DNA from: an uncultured Lactobacillus sp.
GTDB taxonomy: Bacteria > Bacillota > Bacilli > Lactobacillales > Lactobacillaceae
Assembly: GCF_948948975.1 (NCBI RefSeq)
Contig: NZ_CARBVX010000001.1
Coordinates: 99,414 to 163,413 of the forward strand
Direction: 5' to 3'
Length of the DNA stretch: 64,000 nucleotides
The notes under the pieces are model-generated. The model was not told the DNA's origin, ran no database searches, and saw only the letters and a program-made list of their open reading frames with translations. Positions 8,400-19,155 of this stretch are shown piece by piece; position 1 is the stretch's first letter, and each line of letters starts with the position of its first letter. Made by a program: the position numbers and the translations under genes.

Positions 8400-10496
8400 C
8401 TATTTATTAAGTTTGAAGTAGTCTTCAACCATTGCCTTTGCCACTTGCAAAGTATATGAACCTTCTTTATCTGGGTCAAGTCCTGGGAAGACTACAGCTA
8501 CAGCGATTTCAGGATCTTTTGATGGGGCATAACCAACAAAAGTAGCGTTAATAACTTCTGGCGCATGTGGATTACCTGGATTATCTTCATCATAGTAAAA
8601 AGTCTGAGCAGTACCAGTTTTACCAGAAATCGAAGGCTTAACATTCTTTAATGAGTGGGCTGTTCCCCATGAATTAGTACCATGAACAACGCGGTACATC
8701 CCTTGATGAATAACATCAAGTTGATCCTGCGTCCAAGGAATACGCATCTGAACCTGTGGCTTAGTGTTATGAAGAATTGATACTTTATCACCTTGTGAAT
8801 TAGTTTCACCAACTGATTGAACTAAATATGGACGCATACGATAACCACCATTAGCAATAGTTGAAATATATTGTACTAATTGAATTGGCGTATAAGCATC
8901 ATAGTTTCCATAAGACAAGTCAAGAACAGAACCGGTAAGCAATTGACCAGCTGAGTTATATGAACGACCTTGAATTCCTGAAACTTCTCCAGGAAGGTCT
9001 ACACCTGTTTTTTGACCCAAACCAAACATTGCAAAATTACGTCTCAATTTAGTAAATGCATCTGAAGGCATTGAGATAAAACTATGTGGCGTATATTTAG
9101 CATTTACCCATCTTAAAGCCAATTGCATCATGTAAATGTTACTTGATACTTCAAGGGCTGTTGGAGCATCAAGACTACCAAATGTACCAACTGGGTAAAC
9201 AGATTTCTTAATTGGAGAACCTGGTAAGTAAATTGGCGTATCGGGCATCACATTATTAGTTGGTGTAATAACACCATTCATTAATCCACCCGCAACAGTT
9301 GCACCTTTGACTGCAGACCCCATAACAAAGGATTTATTAATTACACCTAACGCATCATCAGTATCTTTATTAGTCTTTGCATTATGATCAATACCTGCAA
9401 TCGCTAAAAGTGCTCCAGTCTTTGGATTCATCGCTACTGCATAGGCACCATTAGAATACTGCGTAGCACCTGCAGCTTTAGCAGCCGCGTATTGCTTTTT
9501 CAGTGCATCTTCTACTTGTTGTTGATATTTAGCATTCATTGTCAAAATCAAACTGGCACCACTTTGTCCTTTATAGACAGTCTTAGTTTGTTCAACACCA
9601 TCTCTGGACTTAGTAACTACCTGCGACTTAGACTTAGTTCCTTTCAGAAGCGGTTCATACTTTTCTTCTAAGTAACTTGTACCTACACGGTCATTTCGTG
9701 AGTAACCTTGTGTTAAGTAGTACTGCAAGTTATCACTTGGCAAACCAGCCTTTTCTGAAGAAACGGAACCAATGATACTTTTAATAGATTTTCCATTTGG
9801 ATAACTTCTTGACCAGTCAGTTCCAATACCTACACCTGGTAATTCAGATAAATGCTCTCCAACTAATGCCATTTCTCGATCAGTTAGATCTTTATTCTTA
9901 ATATAGATAGTGGATAAGGTGTATGCTCCAGAAATCTTATTGAAAATTAAAGCAGCTGTTTTTTGACGTTTAGTAAAATGGATATCTTGCTTTTCAACAC
10001 GCTTTAAGACATTATTATAGATTTGACTTGAACTTAAAGCATCCCCATTACTATCATAACGCTCAGATCGAGGCAGCTTAGCTGTTTCCTTTTCTGATAT
10101 TTTACTGTTAGCTAAATAATAATCATAGAGCTGTCTTTGGGTAGGTTCTTCATCAAGTGTTATATATTGACTTAAGCGATTAGAAATTTTATATATTTGA
10201 CTAGACGTAATGCTAGAATTTTTGGTATAAGTAATTGCGTTATTAGCTTTATTACCTACCAAAACTTTACCGCTGCTATCATACATCACACCACGTGGTA
10301 CATTATTTGATACAATCTTTTGGTCGGTTTGCTGTACCTCTGCTTGAAAACGTCCACCGTAGAAAAGCTGTAAGTAGGCCAATTGACCAATTAATAATAA
10401 AAATAAAACTAAAATGACGCCCAAAATAATTTTCATTCTTAGGGGCGTCGAAGTGGAATTTCTATTCGAACCTTTACTCTGTTTTAAATAATTCAA
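8400..10496 (-). CDS. pbpA: Class B penicillin-binding protein (elongation-type transpeptidase)
   Basis: 698 aa: a cytosolic stub, one transmembrane helix (21-45), an N-terminal pedestal, and a transpeptidase domain from about residue 340. Active-site motifs are S394-A-V-K397, S451-S-N453 and K626-T-G628. There are no PASTA domains, and it is outside a division gene cluster. With the rpmG-yqgN-rhomboid-yqgQ neighbours this points to the PBP2/PBP2A branch that cross-links side-wall peptidoglycan with the Rod complex, rather than a septal FtsI. A 50-residue insertion-like stretch (about 130-190) in the pedestal is typical of Firmicute homologues. Confidence 0.9.
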   Translation of the reverse strand: MNYLKQSKGSNRNSTSTPLRMKIILGVILVLFLLLIGQLAYLQLFYGGRFQAEVQQTDQKIVSNNVPRGVMYDSSGKVLVGNKANNAITYTKNSSITSSQIYKISNRLSQYITLDEEPTQRQLYDYYLANSKISEKETAKLPRSERYDSNGDALSSSQIYNNVLKRVEKQDIHFTKRQKTAALIFNKISGAYTLSTIYIKNKDLTDREMALVGEHLSELPGVGIGTDWSRSYPNGKSIKSIIGSVSSEKAGLPSDNLQYYLTQGYSRNDRVGTSYLEEKYEPLLKGTKSKSQVVTKSRDGVEQTKTVYKGQSGASLILTMNAKYQQQVEDALKKQYAAAKAAGATQYSNGAYAVAMNPKTGALLAIAGIDHNAKTNKDTDDALGVINKSFVMGSAVKGATVAGGLMNGVITPTNNVMPDTPIYLPGSPIKKSVYPVGTFGSLDAPTALEVSSNIYMMQLALRWVNAKYTPHSFISMPSDAFTKLRRNFAMFGLGQKTGVDLPGEVSGIQGRSYNSAGQLLTGSVLDLSYGNYDAYTPIQLVQYISTIANGGYRMRPYLVQSVGETNSQGDKVSILHNTKPQVQMRIPWTQDQLDVIHQGMYRVVHGTNSWGTAHSLKNVKPSISGKTGTAQTFYYDEDNPGNPHAPEVINATFVGYAPSKDPEIAVAVVFPGLDPDKEGSYTLQVAKAMVEDYFKLNK

Positions 10497-10611
10497 AATT
10501 CTAACCTCACTAAACTAGAATTGATTTTAGCAAAAAATGCATCTAAATTCTATTTTTCTCCCAGTGAAAATCGCAATAATTATATATTCTTAAGAAGTAG
10601 GGTATTTATCA

Positions 10612-13188
10612 ATGATTATCAACAAAGTTAAAACATATTTTAAAAATAAATATCTATATTGGCTTTCTTTTTTACTGCCTACTTGTATCTTTGCAAGCTA
10701 TTTTCTATATCGAGGCCAAGAAATTTTAACCGTTGATTTAGGGCAACAATATATTGACTTTCTTTCTTTTTATAAAAATAATCTACTCTCTAATCCTTTA
10801 AACTTTATTTTTACATTCAGTAATGGTCTAGGGAGTTCGTTTATTGGAACTAGTGCCTATTATTTAAATAGTCCCTTTAATCTTCTACTATTACTTTTTT
10901 CAAATTCATCTTTACCAATAGCTATTCTTTTAATTATTAGTCTAAAAGTCGGCGCTATTGGTTTAAGTAGCTTTTTTTATTTTCAGAAATTCTTCAAGGG
11001 TGATAATAAAATTTTTGCTTTAGCCGCTAGTCTTGCTTTTGCACTGAGCGGTTTTGTTGTTAGCTATAATTTAAATCTCATGTGGCTTGACAGTTTAATT
11101 TTATTACCTGTTTTACTAGACGCAATTGATAAATTATTTGAACAAAAGAAACACTATTTTTATCTTATCATGATCACTTTTTTACTGTGGTTAACTAATT
11201 TTTATACCGGCGTCATGGTACTATTTTTTGGCTTACTATATTTTATTACTGCCCTAATTAACCATTCTTTTTCAAGCCAAATTATTTTCCACTATTTTGC
11301 TAAGAGTATCCTAGGAACTACCCTCGCTGCATTTGCATTATTACCAGCTTTTTTTGAAATATTAAATGGAAAAATCAAGTCCGACACCACTATTTCGCTA
11401 GGTTTTCAATTTGCACCCTATCAAGCACTGGATAAATTAGTAATTGGCGCATTTAATTTTACTGAGATGGAAAAGGGACTACCTAACATTTTTTTAACTA
11501 GTACTTTTACTATCTTGTGCCTCCTTTACTTCATCAATCACCATTTTTCTCTAAAAGAAAAATTCACATCAGCTATTTTACTATTATTTTTATTCTTCTC
11601 TTTTAGCTTTAATCCATTAGTTCTTTTATGGCACTTAGGTCAGTATCCCGTTTGGTATCCAGCACGCTTTAGCTTTATCTTTTCTTTCTATGCAATCTAT
11701 CTTGGTGTTCAAGTGATTGCACATACACACAAATTTAATATCACTAGTAAAACAGTTGCCTTACTTTTAGTAATTAGCTTAAGTGTCTTTCTTTTATTAA
11801 ATATCCATCAAAAAGAATTTTTGAATCAAACTAATATTATTCTTACTATCCTTTTTCTTTTATGTAGTTTACTCATAATTTTATTTTTTAACTATAAGTG
11901 GATCCCAGTAATCTTTTTTGGAATAGTAGGACTAGAAGTAAGTATTAATCTGTTAGCAAGTTTAGATAATATCTCTTATCAAAAAAACTTTGATTATGCT
12001 AATTTCACTAGTAATGTTTCTCAAACTACAACCTATTTACATAAATATGACTCCGGCTTATATCGCACAGAAAAGACATTTACTCGTTCCGATGACGACC
12101 CATTCAGTAATAATTACTATGGGGTTAGCAACTTTAATTCTATTTCTGATCGTGCGGCTATTAACTTAGTAGATTATCTTGGGCTAGAAAACAATGATAA
12201 TTCTTTTACCAATAATTTCGCTACGCCCTTATCTGATAGTTTTTTAGGCATCAAATATAATATTGTCCCCATTAAGAATAGGCGTAATCTACCTGAAAAA
12301 GAACAAGTTGTATTTACGAGTGCTTTTTATCGACCAGATTTAGTTACAAATACAGTCGTTAAAAGTTTTAAACAATTACAAATTAGAAAAAATTCATCTG
12401 CTTTACCACTTATTTTTATTTCAAATACCCATCAGAAAATCACCTTTTATAATAATATGCCTGCTACAAATCAAAATAATCTCTTTAGCAGCATCGTCGG
12501 TCAAAAACTTAATCTTTTCAATAGTTTATATCTAACAAATCCAAGCAAACTAAAAAACACTAAGCGTAGCAAGAATATCAATGAATATAAAAAGATTGAT
12601 AAAAATAAAACTGCTACAATAACCTTTAATATTTCCTCATTTGAAAAGGGAGCTTATTATCTCGAGCTTCCCTCAAACTTAACTACTAATGTCACTTCTA
12701 TTATTGTTAATAATCACCAACTTAACAATGATGATTTAGGTATTTCAAGTAAATTACTAAATATTGGATATTATTCGAAAAATACTCCTATTAAAATTGT
12801 TTTCAATCTAAACACTGAAAATATCAATTTAAATGGTATTAGAGTTCTTCAATTTAGAGAAGATGAATTTACCAAAATTATCCGTAAATTCAATCAAAAA
12901 CAGCCCGTAACTCATCAAACAAGTCCTATTTCTTTAAAACTTAATTACACTGCACAAAAAAATGAAACTTTAAATTCTACCATTCCTTATTCAAAAAATT
13001 GGCTAATTTTTGACAATGGTAAACTTTTGCAAACCCAAAAATTTGCCCAAACATTTTTAAGTGCACCTATAAAAAAAGGGACCCATCACCTTACTTTAAT
13101 TTATGTACCAATTGCTTTCTTAATTGGTCTTATAATTTCGATTATTTCAACCATAATTTTATTTATTTTTAAACCAAAAAGGGATTAA
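10612..13188 (+). CDS. yfhO: YfhO family membrane protein (putative glycosyltransferase)
   Basis: 858 aa with roughly a dozen hydrophobic helices in the first 460 residues, a long extracytoplasmic domain (about 460-825) and a final C-terminal helix before a Lys-rich tail. The early motif VDLGQQYIDFLSFYKN and the later YHLGQYPVWYPARFSF-like segment are characteristic of YfhO. Family members are GT-C type enzymes implicated in decorating lipoteichoic acid or related polymers with sugars on the outer face of the membrane. It is monocistronic and divergent from pbpA. Substrate not deducible. Confidence 0.88.
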   Translation: MIINKVKTYFKNKYLYWLSFLLPTCIFASYFLYRGQEILTVDLGQQYIDFLSFYKNNLLSNPLNFIFTFSNGLGSSFIGTSAYYLNSPFNLLLLLFSNSSLPIAILLIISLKVGAIGLSSFFYFQKFFKGDNKIFALAASLAFALSGFVVSYNLNLMWLDSLILLPVLLDAIDKLFEQKKHYFYLIMITFLLWLTNFYTGVMVLFFGLLYFITALINHSFSSQIIFHYFAKSILGTTLAAFALLPAFFEILNGKIKSDTTISLGFQFAPYQALDKLVIGAFNFTEMEKGLPNIFLTSTFTILCLLYFINHHFSLKEKFTSAILLLFLFFSFSFNPLVLLWHLGQYPVWYPARFSFIFSFYAIYLGVQVIAHTHKFNITSKTVALLLVISLSVFLLLNIHQKEFLNQTNIILTILFLLCSLLIILFFNYKWIPVIFFGIVGLEVSINLLASLDNISYQKNFDYANFTSNVSQTTTYLHKYDSGLYRTEKTFTRSDDDPFSNNYYGVSNFNSISDRAAINLVDYLGLENNDNSFTNNFATPLSDSFLGIKYNIVPIKNRRNLPEKEQVVFTSAFYRPDLVTNTVVKSFKQLQIRKNSSALPLIFISNTHQKITFYNNMPATNQNNLFSSIVGQKLNLFNSLYLTNPSKLKNTKRSKNINEYKKIDKNKTATITFNISSFEKGAYYLELPSNLTTNVTSIIVNNHQLNNDDLGISSKLLNIGYYSKNTPIKIVFNLNTENINLNGIRVLQFREDEFTKIIRKFNQKQPVTHQTSPISLKLNYTAQKNETLNSTIPYSKNWLIFDNGKLLQTQKFAQTFLSAPIKKGTHHLTLIYVPIAFLIGLIISIISTIILFIFKPKRD

Positions 13189-13221
13189 CTTACCAGCTTT
13201 TACGTAAGTTAATCCCTTTTT
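13177..13221. terminator. Bidirectional terminator yfhO/greA
   Basis: AAAAAGGGATTAACTTA and TAAGTTAATCCCTTTTTT pair over about 17 bp around a 10-nt loop. The 5' arm overlaps the last codons of yfhO. Strong in both directions. Confidence 0.9.
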
Positions 13222-13238
13222 TAGATAAATTATTTAAA

Positions 13239-13721
13239 TTAGTTCAATGTCTTAACGTCATTGATAGTAACATCAAAAGTTCCACCTGGGGTGTTGATAG
13301 TTACTTTTTCACCCTTCTTCTTACCAAGTAAAGCTTGAGCAATTGGTGAATCATTAGAAATTTTTCCATTAAGCGGATCAGATTCATCAGATCCAACAAT
13401 AGTATAGGTTTCTGGATCATCAGTACCTACTTCAGTGTAAGTAACAGTTTTACCAATAGAAACTTCATTAGGATCAACACTATCTGCATCAACAACTTGT
13501 GCATACTTAAGCATTTGTTCAATTTGAACAATACGTTGTTCTACAGCACTTTGTTCATCTTTTGCTGCATCATACTCTGAGTTTTCTGATAAGTCACCGA
13601 ATGATCTAGCAACCTTAATTCGTTCAATAACTTCTGGACGTTTTACTAATTTTAAGTTTTTTAATTCCTTCTGAAGTTTTTCCTTACCTTCAGCAGTCAT
13701 TGGATAAACTTTTTCTGCCAT
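13239..13721 (-). CDS. greA: Transcript cleavage factor GreA
   Basis: 160 aa, typical for GreA. The N-terminal coiled coil (about 1-75) carries the acidic tip segment [16 protein letters not shown], whose Asp/Glu pair coordinates the Mg ion in the RNA polymerase active site, followed by the FKBP-like domain. It rescues backtracked polymerase. It follows mltG by 80 nt on the same strand, a common Firmicute pairing, and ends at the terminator shared with yfhO. Confidence 0.97.
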   Translation of the reverse strand: MAEKVYPMTAEGKEKLQKELKNLKLVKRPEVIERIKVARSFGDLSENSEYDAAKDEQSAVEQRIVQIEQMLKYAQVVDADSVDPNEVSIGKTVTYTEVGTDDPETYTIVGSDESDPLNGKISNDSPIAQALLGKKKGEKVTINTPGGTFDVTINDVKTLN

Positions 13722-13801
13722 ACTAAAAAATCTCCTTACCTATACCTATTTTTCTTTGCACCAAACAGCTTATGTTTTCTACCTAAAAAAGTCAACCATT
13801 T

Positions 13802-14896
13802 TTACTGGCCTAAACTACTATTTCGTTTCAAATGTTCATCATAGTTTTCGTTGTAGTAAACCTTACCGGTCTTAAGGTTTGCAACAAAGTAGAGATAGTT
13901 AGACTTAATTGGGTTCAATACAGCACTAATTGAATCTAGACTTGGATTGTTAAATGGTCCAGGTCCATATCCTTTGTGAACATATAAGTTATATGGTGAT
14001 TTTACTTTAATATCCTTTAGTGATAAAGAATGTTTATGCTTATTCAATGCATACATTACTGAAATATCTGACTGAAGTGGCATATTAGCTTTAAGTCTGT
14101 TAAAGAATACTCCAGCAATCATACGCCTATCTTTAGTTTTAACACCTTCACGTTCTACTAATGAAGCTAAAGTTAAAACTTCCTGTACTGTTAAGTGCTT
14201 CTTCTTAATTGAACTATAGTATGGTTGCAAAACTTGATCAGTCTTATCAACCATTTGGTTAACTAATTCTTTTAAAGAAGCTCCTTGATAAACATCATAT
14301 TTTGCTGGGAAGAGATATCCTTCTAAATGATAGCGAACACCCTTACTGTTCATAGAGCTAGTTAAAAGTTTAGGATATTGCTTCTCTAAACTCTTCATAA
14401 AGCTCTTATCTTTCATTAGCTTTAAGAAATCTTGTCGACTATACTTGGTATTCTTGCTAACTGTAGTGGCAATACTATCAATTGTTTGTCCTTCTTTTAT
14501 TAGAACATGACCAACAACTGGCCGACCACCTCCACCTTGCAATTGGCTCACAATCTCTTTGTTATGCATTGAAGGTGATAAATAAAAATTCCCTGCTTGA
14601 AAATTTGTCGCACTATGACTCTTTAACCAAAAGTTGAAAACGGCCGCATTTCTAATAATCTTTTTCTCTTGTAAAATTTGAGCAATTTGACTATTAGTTG
14701 CTCCCGCAGGAATATGAACACTAACAACATCTTCATCATGTCGATTGGCTGGTTGAAGTGCGTATCCTACGTAACAGCCTCCAATCAAGACAACTAAAAC
14801 TAAAATCGCTCCTAGTCCACCAAGGATCCAGCGAGTAACCTTTTTAGATGCCTGTTCCTCTAACTCATGATTTTTCTTTTTGTCTTGATTTAGCAA
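13802..14896 (-). CDS. mltG: Endolytic peptidoglycan transglycosylase MltG
   Basis: 364 aa: cytosolic N-terminus, one transmembrane helix (about 23-47), a LysM-like subdomain (about 55-120), then the YceG fold. The catalytic Glu is Glu248 in LTLASLVEREG, with the conserved QSDISVMYAL and YNLYVHKGYGPGPF substrate loops after it. MltG cuts nascent glycan strands and so sets their length. Translation starts at a TTG (14896), supported by GGAGG 8 nt upstream. Confidence 0.95.
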   Translation of the reverse strand: MLNQDKKKNHELEEQASKKVTRWILGGLGAILVLVVLIGGCYVGYALQPANRHDEDVVSVHIPAGATNSQIAQILQEKKIIRNAAVFNFWLKSHSATNFQAGNFYLSPSMHNKEIVSQLQGGGGRPVVGHVLIKEGQTIDSIATTVSKNTKYSRQDFLKLMKDKSFMKSLEKQYPKLLTSSMNSKGVRYHLEGYLFPAKYDVYQGASLKELVNQMVDKTDQVLQPYYSSIKKKHLTVQEVLTLASLVEREGVKTKDRRMIAGVFFNRLKANMPLQSDISVMYALNKHKHSLSLKDIKVKSPYNLYVHKGYGPGPFNNPSLDSISAVLNPIKSNYLYFVANLKTGKVYYNENYDEHLKRNSSLGQ

Positions 14897-14959
14897 ATGC
14901 TTTTCCTCCGAAAATCACAAAAATCTAAGACAATTATAGCAAAGCTCCCCAGAAAAGAA

Positions 14960-17374
14960 TTAACGAACTTTAATCTTTAGACTTTCTTTCAGATCTGCTT
15001 CAATTTTTTCCATTGCTGTAGTTACAATTTCATCCGTTAATGTGTCTTTTTCATTTAAGAAAGTTAATGAGTAAGAGATTGATTTATGACCCGATTCAAT
15101 CTGACTTCCGGCATAAACATCGATTACTCGAATATCGTAAAGATATTTGCCTCCATTTAACTTAATTTGAGCTTCAATTTGTGCATTAGTTACATCATTA
15201 GGTACTAATAGAGATAAATCTCGCTCAATAGCTGGGAATTTCGGAGCAGCCTTAGCTTTCATCCCTTTATGAAGCATAGAAACAATTGCATCTAAATCAA
15301 TTTCATAAACATATATCTCACTGCCACGTAATGCTTTGTCAAGCGTAGTAACAGCATGTGCTAACATTCCAATTAGACCAACATATTGATCCTTAATATA
15401 AATACCAGCAGTTCTAGTTGGATGCATTCCTTGAACCAGTTCAGCGCGATACTCTACATCTTCATCTTTGATACCAATTGCTCTAAATAAGTTAGTTAAT
15501 TGGCCCTTTACAAAATAGAAGTCAATCTTTTGGTCTAAATGTTGCCAATTGGCTGCTAAAGTATGTCCTGAATAAAGAGCAGCTAAATGTTCATGTTCAT
15601 TAAATGTATTATTTTCATGATCATAAACTCTACCTTGTTCAAATAAAGCTAATTCTTTTTGCTTACGGGCCATATTGTAGCTTGCAGCATCAACCAATCC
15701 TGTTATTAGGTTTTCTCTCATAGTTGAACGACTTGAGTTTAATGGCCATTGAACTTCAACTACTGGTTTAGGATCTTTAGTAAATGAAATTGCTTTTTCC
15801 GGAGAAGTCAATGAGTAAGAAATTGCTTCCATTAATCCTTGACCTTGAACGATATCTTTAATTCTACGCATAGCAGTTTCTTTAGCTGAGTAACCACCGT
15901 GAGTTTCAGCTAAAAGCGGTTGGGTAGACTTCAAGTTATCATAACCATAAATTCGGCCAACTTCTTCTACTAAATCTGCTGGAATAGAAATATCCCATCT
16001 CCTATTAGGAACGGTAACCACTAACTCATCTTCAGAGCCTGCAACAGTAAAACCTAACTGATCAAAGATCTTTTCCATTTCAGCTCTGCTTAACTCAGTT
16101 CCCAATACCTTATTAATATAAGATACTGTAGTTTTAACTACTGAAGGATTTCTTTGAGCATCAGTTGCTTTTATTTCACCTTCATTAACTGTACCATCCG
16201 CATCATTACGCAATAACAATGCAGCCATATCCAAGGCTTTTTGAGTATTATCCCAGTTAACACCCTTTTCAAATCGGCTTGATGCTTCAGTTCTGTTAGC
16301 GTGACGCAATGCAGATTTTCTTACACTAGTTCCATCAAAAACGGCAGATTCTAAGATTACATCAGTAGTATCGTCTTCAACTTCTGAGTTCTTACCACCC
16401 ATGACACCGGCCATCATAACAGGCTTTTGACCGTCAGTAATGATGATGTCATTTGGATCTAATTCTACTTCTTTATCGTTCAATAATGTAAGCTTTTCAT
16501 TTTTATTTGCTTTTCTAACTTCTAGTTTACCGTCCTTAAAAGTACGAGCATCATAAGCATGCATTGGTTGACCAGTTAAAAGCATTACATAATTAGTAAC
16601 ATCGACCACATTATTAATCGGACGAATTCCTGCATTCCAAAGGCGTGTTTGCATCCACAATGGACTTTCACCAATTTTCACATTAGAAACTTTTCTTAAG
16701 TAAAACTTAGGTGCTAATTTTTCATCAACTTGTACATCTAATTCATTAGTCCAGTCAGATCCATCTGCCTTAAGCACTACTGGTTCAACTTTAGGTTTTT
16801 CATCAATAATTGCACCAACTTCATAAGCGGCACCTTCCATTGATAAAGTATCAGCACGGTTTGGAGTAATATCAAAATCTAAAATATAGTCATCCATGCC
16901 AAGTGCTTCGTATACTTCTTCACCTGGTTTTACATCTGCATCTTTAGGGAAAACAAAAATTCCATCTGCATATTTTGCAGGAACTACCTTATCTTCAAAA
17001 CCAATTTCTTGAAGTCCGCAAATCATACCGTTTGATTTAATTCCGCGAATTTTACCACGCTTAATTTTTTCATTTCCGGCAATTCTTGCCCCGTGTAAAG
17101 CAACAATAACATCTTCACCAGCTGCAACATTAGGAGCACCACAAACAATCTGAATTGGTTCTTCTTCACCAACATCAACTTGACATTTGTGTAAGTGAGT
17201 CCCTTCAATATCCTCACACTCTAAAATGTGTCCAACTACTAATTTTTTTAATCCTTCTGCTGGGTGATCTACAGATGCGATCTCAACACCAGTTCTAGTA
17301 ATCTTTTCTCCTAAATCTTTAGGATCTTCATCTAAATTAAGAAAATCTTTTAACCAATTATATGAAACAAGCAT
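14960..17374 (-). CDS. pheT: Phenylalanyl-tRNA synthetase beta subunit
   Basis: 804 aa, full length. Domains in order: EMAP/tRNA-binding module (about 40-150, with VVCGAPNV), B3/B4 editing domain, B5 DNA-binding-like domain, catalytic-core-like domain, and the C-terminal FDX-ACB anticodon-binding domain (last 95 residues, with FPAIERDLSLLVP). With PheS it forms the alpha2-beta2 enzyme. Its ATG overlaps the pheS stop (TAATG), so the two are translationally coupled and under the upstream T-box. Confidence 0.98.
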   Translation of the reverse strand: MLVSYNWLKDFLNLDEDPKDLGEKITRTGVEIASVDHPAEGLKKLVVGHILECEDIEGTHLHKCQVDVGEEEPIQIVCGAPNVAAGEDVIVALHGARIAGNEKIKRGKIRGIKSNGMICGLQEIGFEDKVVPAKYADGIFVFPKDADVKPGEEVYEALGMDDYILDFDITPNRADTLSMEGAAYEVGAIIDEKPKVEPVVLKADGSDWTNELDVQVDEKLAPKFYLRKVSNVKIGESPLWMQTRLWNAGIRPINNVVDVTNYVMLLTGQPMHAYDARTFKDGKLEVRKANKNEKLTLLNDKEVELDPNDIIITDGQKPVMMAGVMGGKNSEVEDDTTDVILESAVFDGTSVRKSALRHANRTEASSRFEKGVNWDNTQKALDMAALLLRNDADGTVNEGEIKATDAQRNPSVVKTTVSYINKVLGTELSRAEMEKIFDQLGFTVAGSEDELVVTVPNRRWDISIPADLVEEVGRIYGYDNLKSTQPLLAETHGGYSAKETAMRRIKDIVQGQGLMEAISYSLTSPEKAISFTKDPKPVVEVQWPLNSSRSTMRENLITGLVDAASYNMARKQKELALFEQGRVYDHENNTFNEHEHLAALYSGHTLAANWQHLDQKIDFYFVKGQLTNLFRAIGIKDEDVEYRAELVQGMHPTRTAGIYIKDQYVGLIGMLAHAVTTLDKALRGSEIYVYEIDLDAIVSMLHKGMKAKAAPKFPAIERDLSLLVPNDVTNAQIEAQIKLNGGKYLYDIRVIDVYAGSQIESGHKSISYSLTFLNEKDTLTDEIVTTAMEKIEADLKESLKIKVR

Positions 17375-18423
17375 TAATCTTCCTCCTTACGGAATTGTGC
17401 CAAGAAACGTACATCATTAGTATAGAAATCACGAATATCAGAAATGCCGTATTTCAAAATTGCAAAACGATCTAACCCTAAACCAAAGGCAAAACCACCA
17501 TAGACTGTTGAATCTACACCAGCATTTTCTAAAACATTTGGGTGAACCATACCAGCACCAAGTACTTCGATCCAGCCAGTATACTTACAAATTGGACAAC
17601 CCTTACCATCACAATTAAAACAAGAAACATCCATTTCAACTGATGGTTCAGTAAATGGGAAGTAAGATGGACGAAGACGAGTCTTGCGATCTTGACCAAA
17701 AACGTGCTTGGCAATCATTTCTAGAGTTCCTTTAAGGTCTGACATAGTAACATTTTTATCGATTACTAAGCCTTCCATTTGTTGGAATTGATGGGAGTGC
17801 GTTGCATCATCATCATCTCTACGATATACCTTACCAGGACCAACCATCTTTAATGGACCTTTAGAAAAATCATGCTTTTCTAAAACTCTAGCTTGGTCTC
17901 CTGAAGTTTGAGTTCTAAGTAAATTTTCCTCGTCAATATAGAAAGTTGCTTGCATATCACGAGCAGGATGGTCTTTTGGCAAGTTCATCATTTCAAATAC
18001 ATAGTGATCAGTTTCAATTTCTGGACCTTGAACTACTTCATAACCCATTCCAATAAAGTAGCTTTCCAAATCATCCAAAATAATATTAATAGGATGTTTT
18101 GAACCTAAATGTCCCTCACGACCAGGCAAAGTAACATCAATTTTTTCTTCTTCTAATTTTTTAGCAATTAAAGTTTGTAAGAAGTTATTTTTTGCTTCAT
18201 CTAACTGCTTTTGAAAGAGATCACGAACTTGATTTACTTCTTGACCCACTTTAGGTCTATTTTCTGGGGCAATATCTTTCATTGAGTGAAGAATTTGAGT
18301 TAATTCACCCTTGCGTCCCATTAATTCTACTCTAATCTTATCAAGCATTTTTTGGTTTTCAGCCTGATTGATTTGGTTCAATCCTTCTTCTTTTAACTTA
18401 TTTATTCTATCGAATAAGTCCAT
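17374..18423 (-). CDS. pheS: Phenylalanyl-tRNA synthetase alpha subunit
   Basis: 349 aa from the ATG at 18423 (MDLFDRINK), which has AAGGAAA just upstream; a longer reading to 18459 would run into the leader terminator and is unlikely. N-terminal coiled coil (about 1-85) followed by the class II catalytic core: motif 2 region [19 protein letters not shown], and the motif 3 segment [16 protein letters not shown] CxxC pair of cysteines ([13 protein letters not shown]) lies between. It activates Phe and, with PheT, charges tRNA-Phe. Confidence 0.98.
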   Translation of the reverse strand: MDLFDRINKLKEEGLNQINQAENQKMLDKIRVELMGRKGELTQILHSMKDIAPENRPKVGQEVNQVRDLFQKQLDEAKNNFLQTLIAKKLEEEKIDVTLPGREGHLGSKHPINIILDDLESYFIGMGYEVVQGPEIETDHYVFEMMNLPKDHPARDMQATFYIDEENLLRTQTSGDQARVLEKHDFSKGPLKMVGPGKVYRRDDDDATHSHQFQQMEGLVIDKNVTMSDLKGTLEMIAKHVFGQDRKTRLRPSYFPFTEPSVEMDVSCFNCDGKGCPICKYTGWIEVLGAGMVHPNVLENAGVDSTVYGGFAFGLGLDRFAILKYGISDIRDFYTNDVRFLAQFRKEED

Positions 18424-18441
18424 CTTATTTTCCTTTCCAAC

Positions 18442-18671
18442 AAAAAAGCTCCGTCCCAAAAGGGACGAAGCTTCGCGGTACCACCCTAGTTTGAACTAGC
18501 ACAAATAAAGTGCGTGTTCACACTCTTTTCGAATAACGGTGAAATACCGGAATTGATTAGATTCTGCTCCTAAGATGAAATTCATGCTTCTAACTTAAGT
18601 TTCTTTCACCAGTGAAACTCTCTCTAAAAAGCTATCCACACTACTAATCTTAATCATCGCATTTAATTATA
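18442..18671 (-). promoter_or_regulatory. T-box leader (tRNA-Phe) and promoter of pheST
   Basis: The T-box consensus AGGGTGGTACCGCG lies at 18487-18474 on the minus strand; the TGGT pairs with the ACCA end of uncharged tRNA. It is followed by a terminator, AAGCTTCGTCCC / GGGACGGAGCTT with a T-run (18473-18442), just before pheS. Stem I occupies roughly 18660-18560; a UUC in GAAUUUCAUC is the best candidate Phe specifier. A perfect -10 TATAAT is at 18671-18666, with a weak -35. Uncharged tRNA-Phe should promote antitermination. Confidence 0.93.
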
Positions 18672-18711
18672 ATAGTATCTTAAAACTTTTTACCTAACTT
18701 TGCAATTACCT

Positions 18712-19068
18712 TTAAGCCCATTTATCAGCCCAATTATGGACTTGCTCAAAAACGGGTTGTAAATCGGCACCCTTTTGAGTCAAGGTATAGCTGATAATTC
18801 CACTCTTTTTGTCTACAGTACGGTTAACAATTCCGTCTTTTTCTAGTTCTTTTAGTCGTTCAACTAAAACACGATCAGAGCATTTACTAATGCAACGTGC
18901 TAAATCCTTAAAACGCATTGCATTAGTATCACACAAAGAGCTAATAATTAAGCCGTTCCATTTTTTACCAATAATTCCAAAAGCATCAATAAAATGCGAA
19001 CACAGTGAATAATCTTCTGGATCCGGACAGTCAGTCATTTTAGTTTTGCTTTCAATTTCTTGGGACAT
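18712..19068 (-). CDS. HxlR family winged-helix regulator
   Basis: 118 aa with the HxlR/MarR-like winged helix: FGIIGKKWNGLIISSL (helix 1), MRFKDLARCISKCSDRVLVERLKELEKDGIVNR (recognition helix and wing; quoted in part by position 51-83). Four cysteines (Cys14, Cys23, Cys46, Cys59 region) might confer thiol or electrophile sensing, as in some HxlR members; that is inference. Ribosome site AGGAGG. A TATAAT (minus strand, near 19130) overlaps the small inverted repeat AGTG-TAAT-CACT, a possible autoregulatory site. It interrupts the usual ysgA-pheS adjacency and has no obvious partner enzyme beside it. Confidence 0.85.
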   Translation of the reverse strand: MSQEIESKTKMTDCPDPEDYSLCSHFIDAFGIIGKKWNGLIISSLCDTNAMRFKDLARCISKCSDRVLVERLKELEKDGIVNRTVDKKSGIISYTLTQKGADLQPVFEQVHNWADKWA

Positions 19069-19155
19069 CTGTATTCCTCCTAAAAAATCAAAATAATTTT
19101 AAATCATCTATACTAAGATTATAGTGATTACACTTACTAAAAACAAGCTGCAAGC

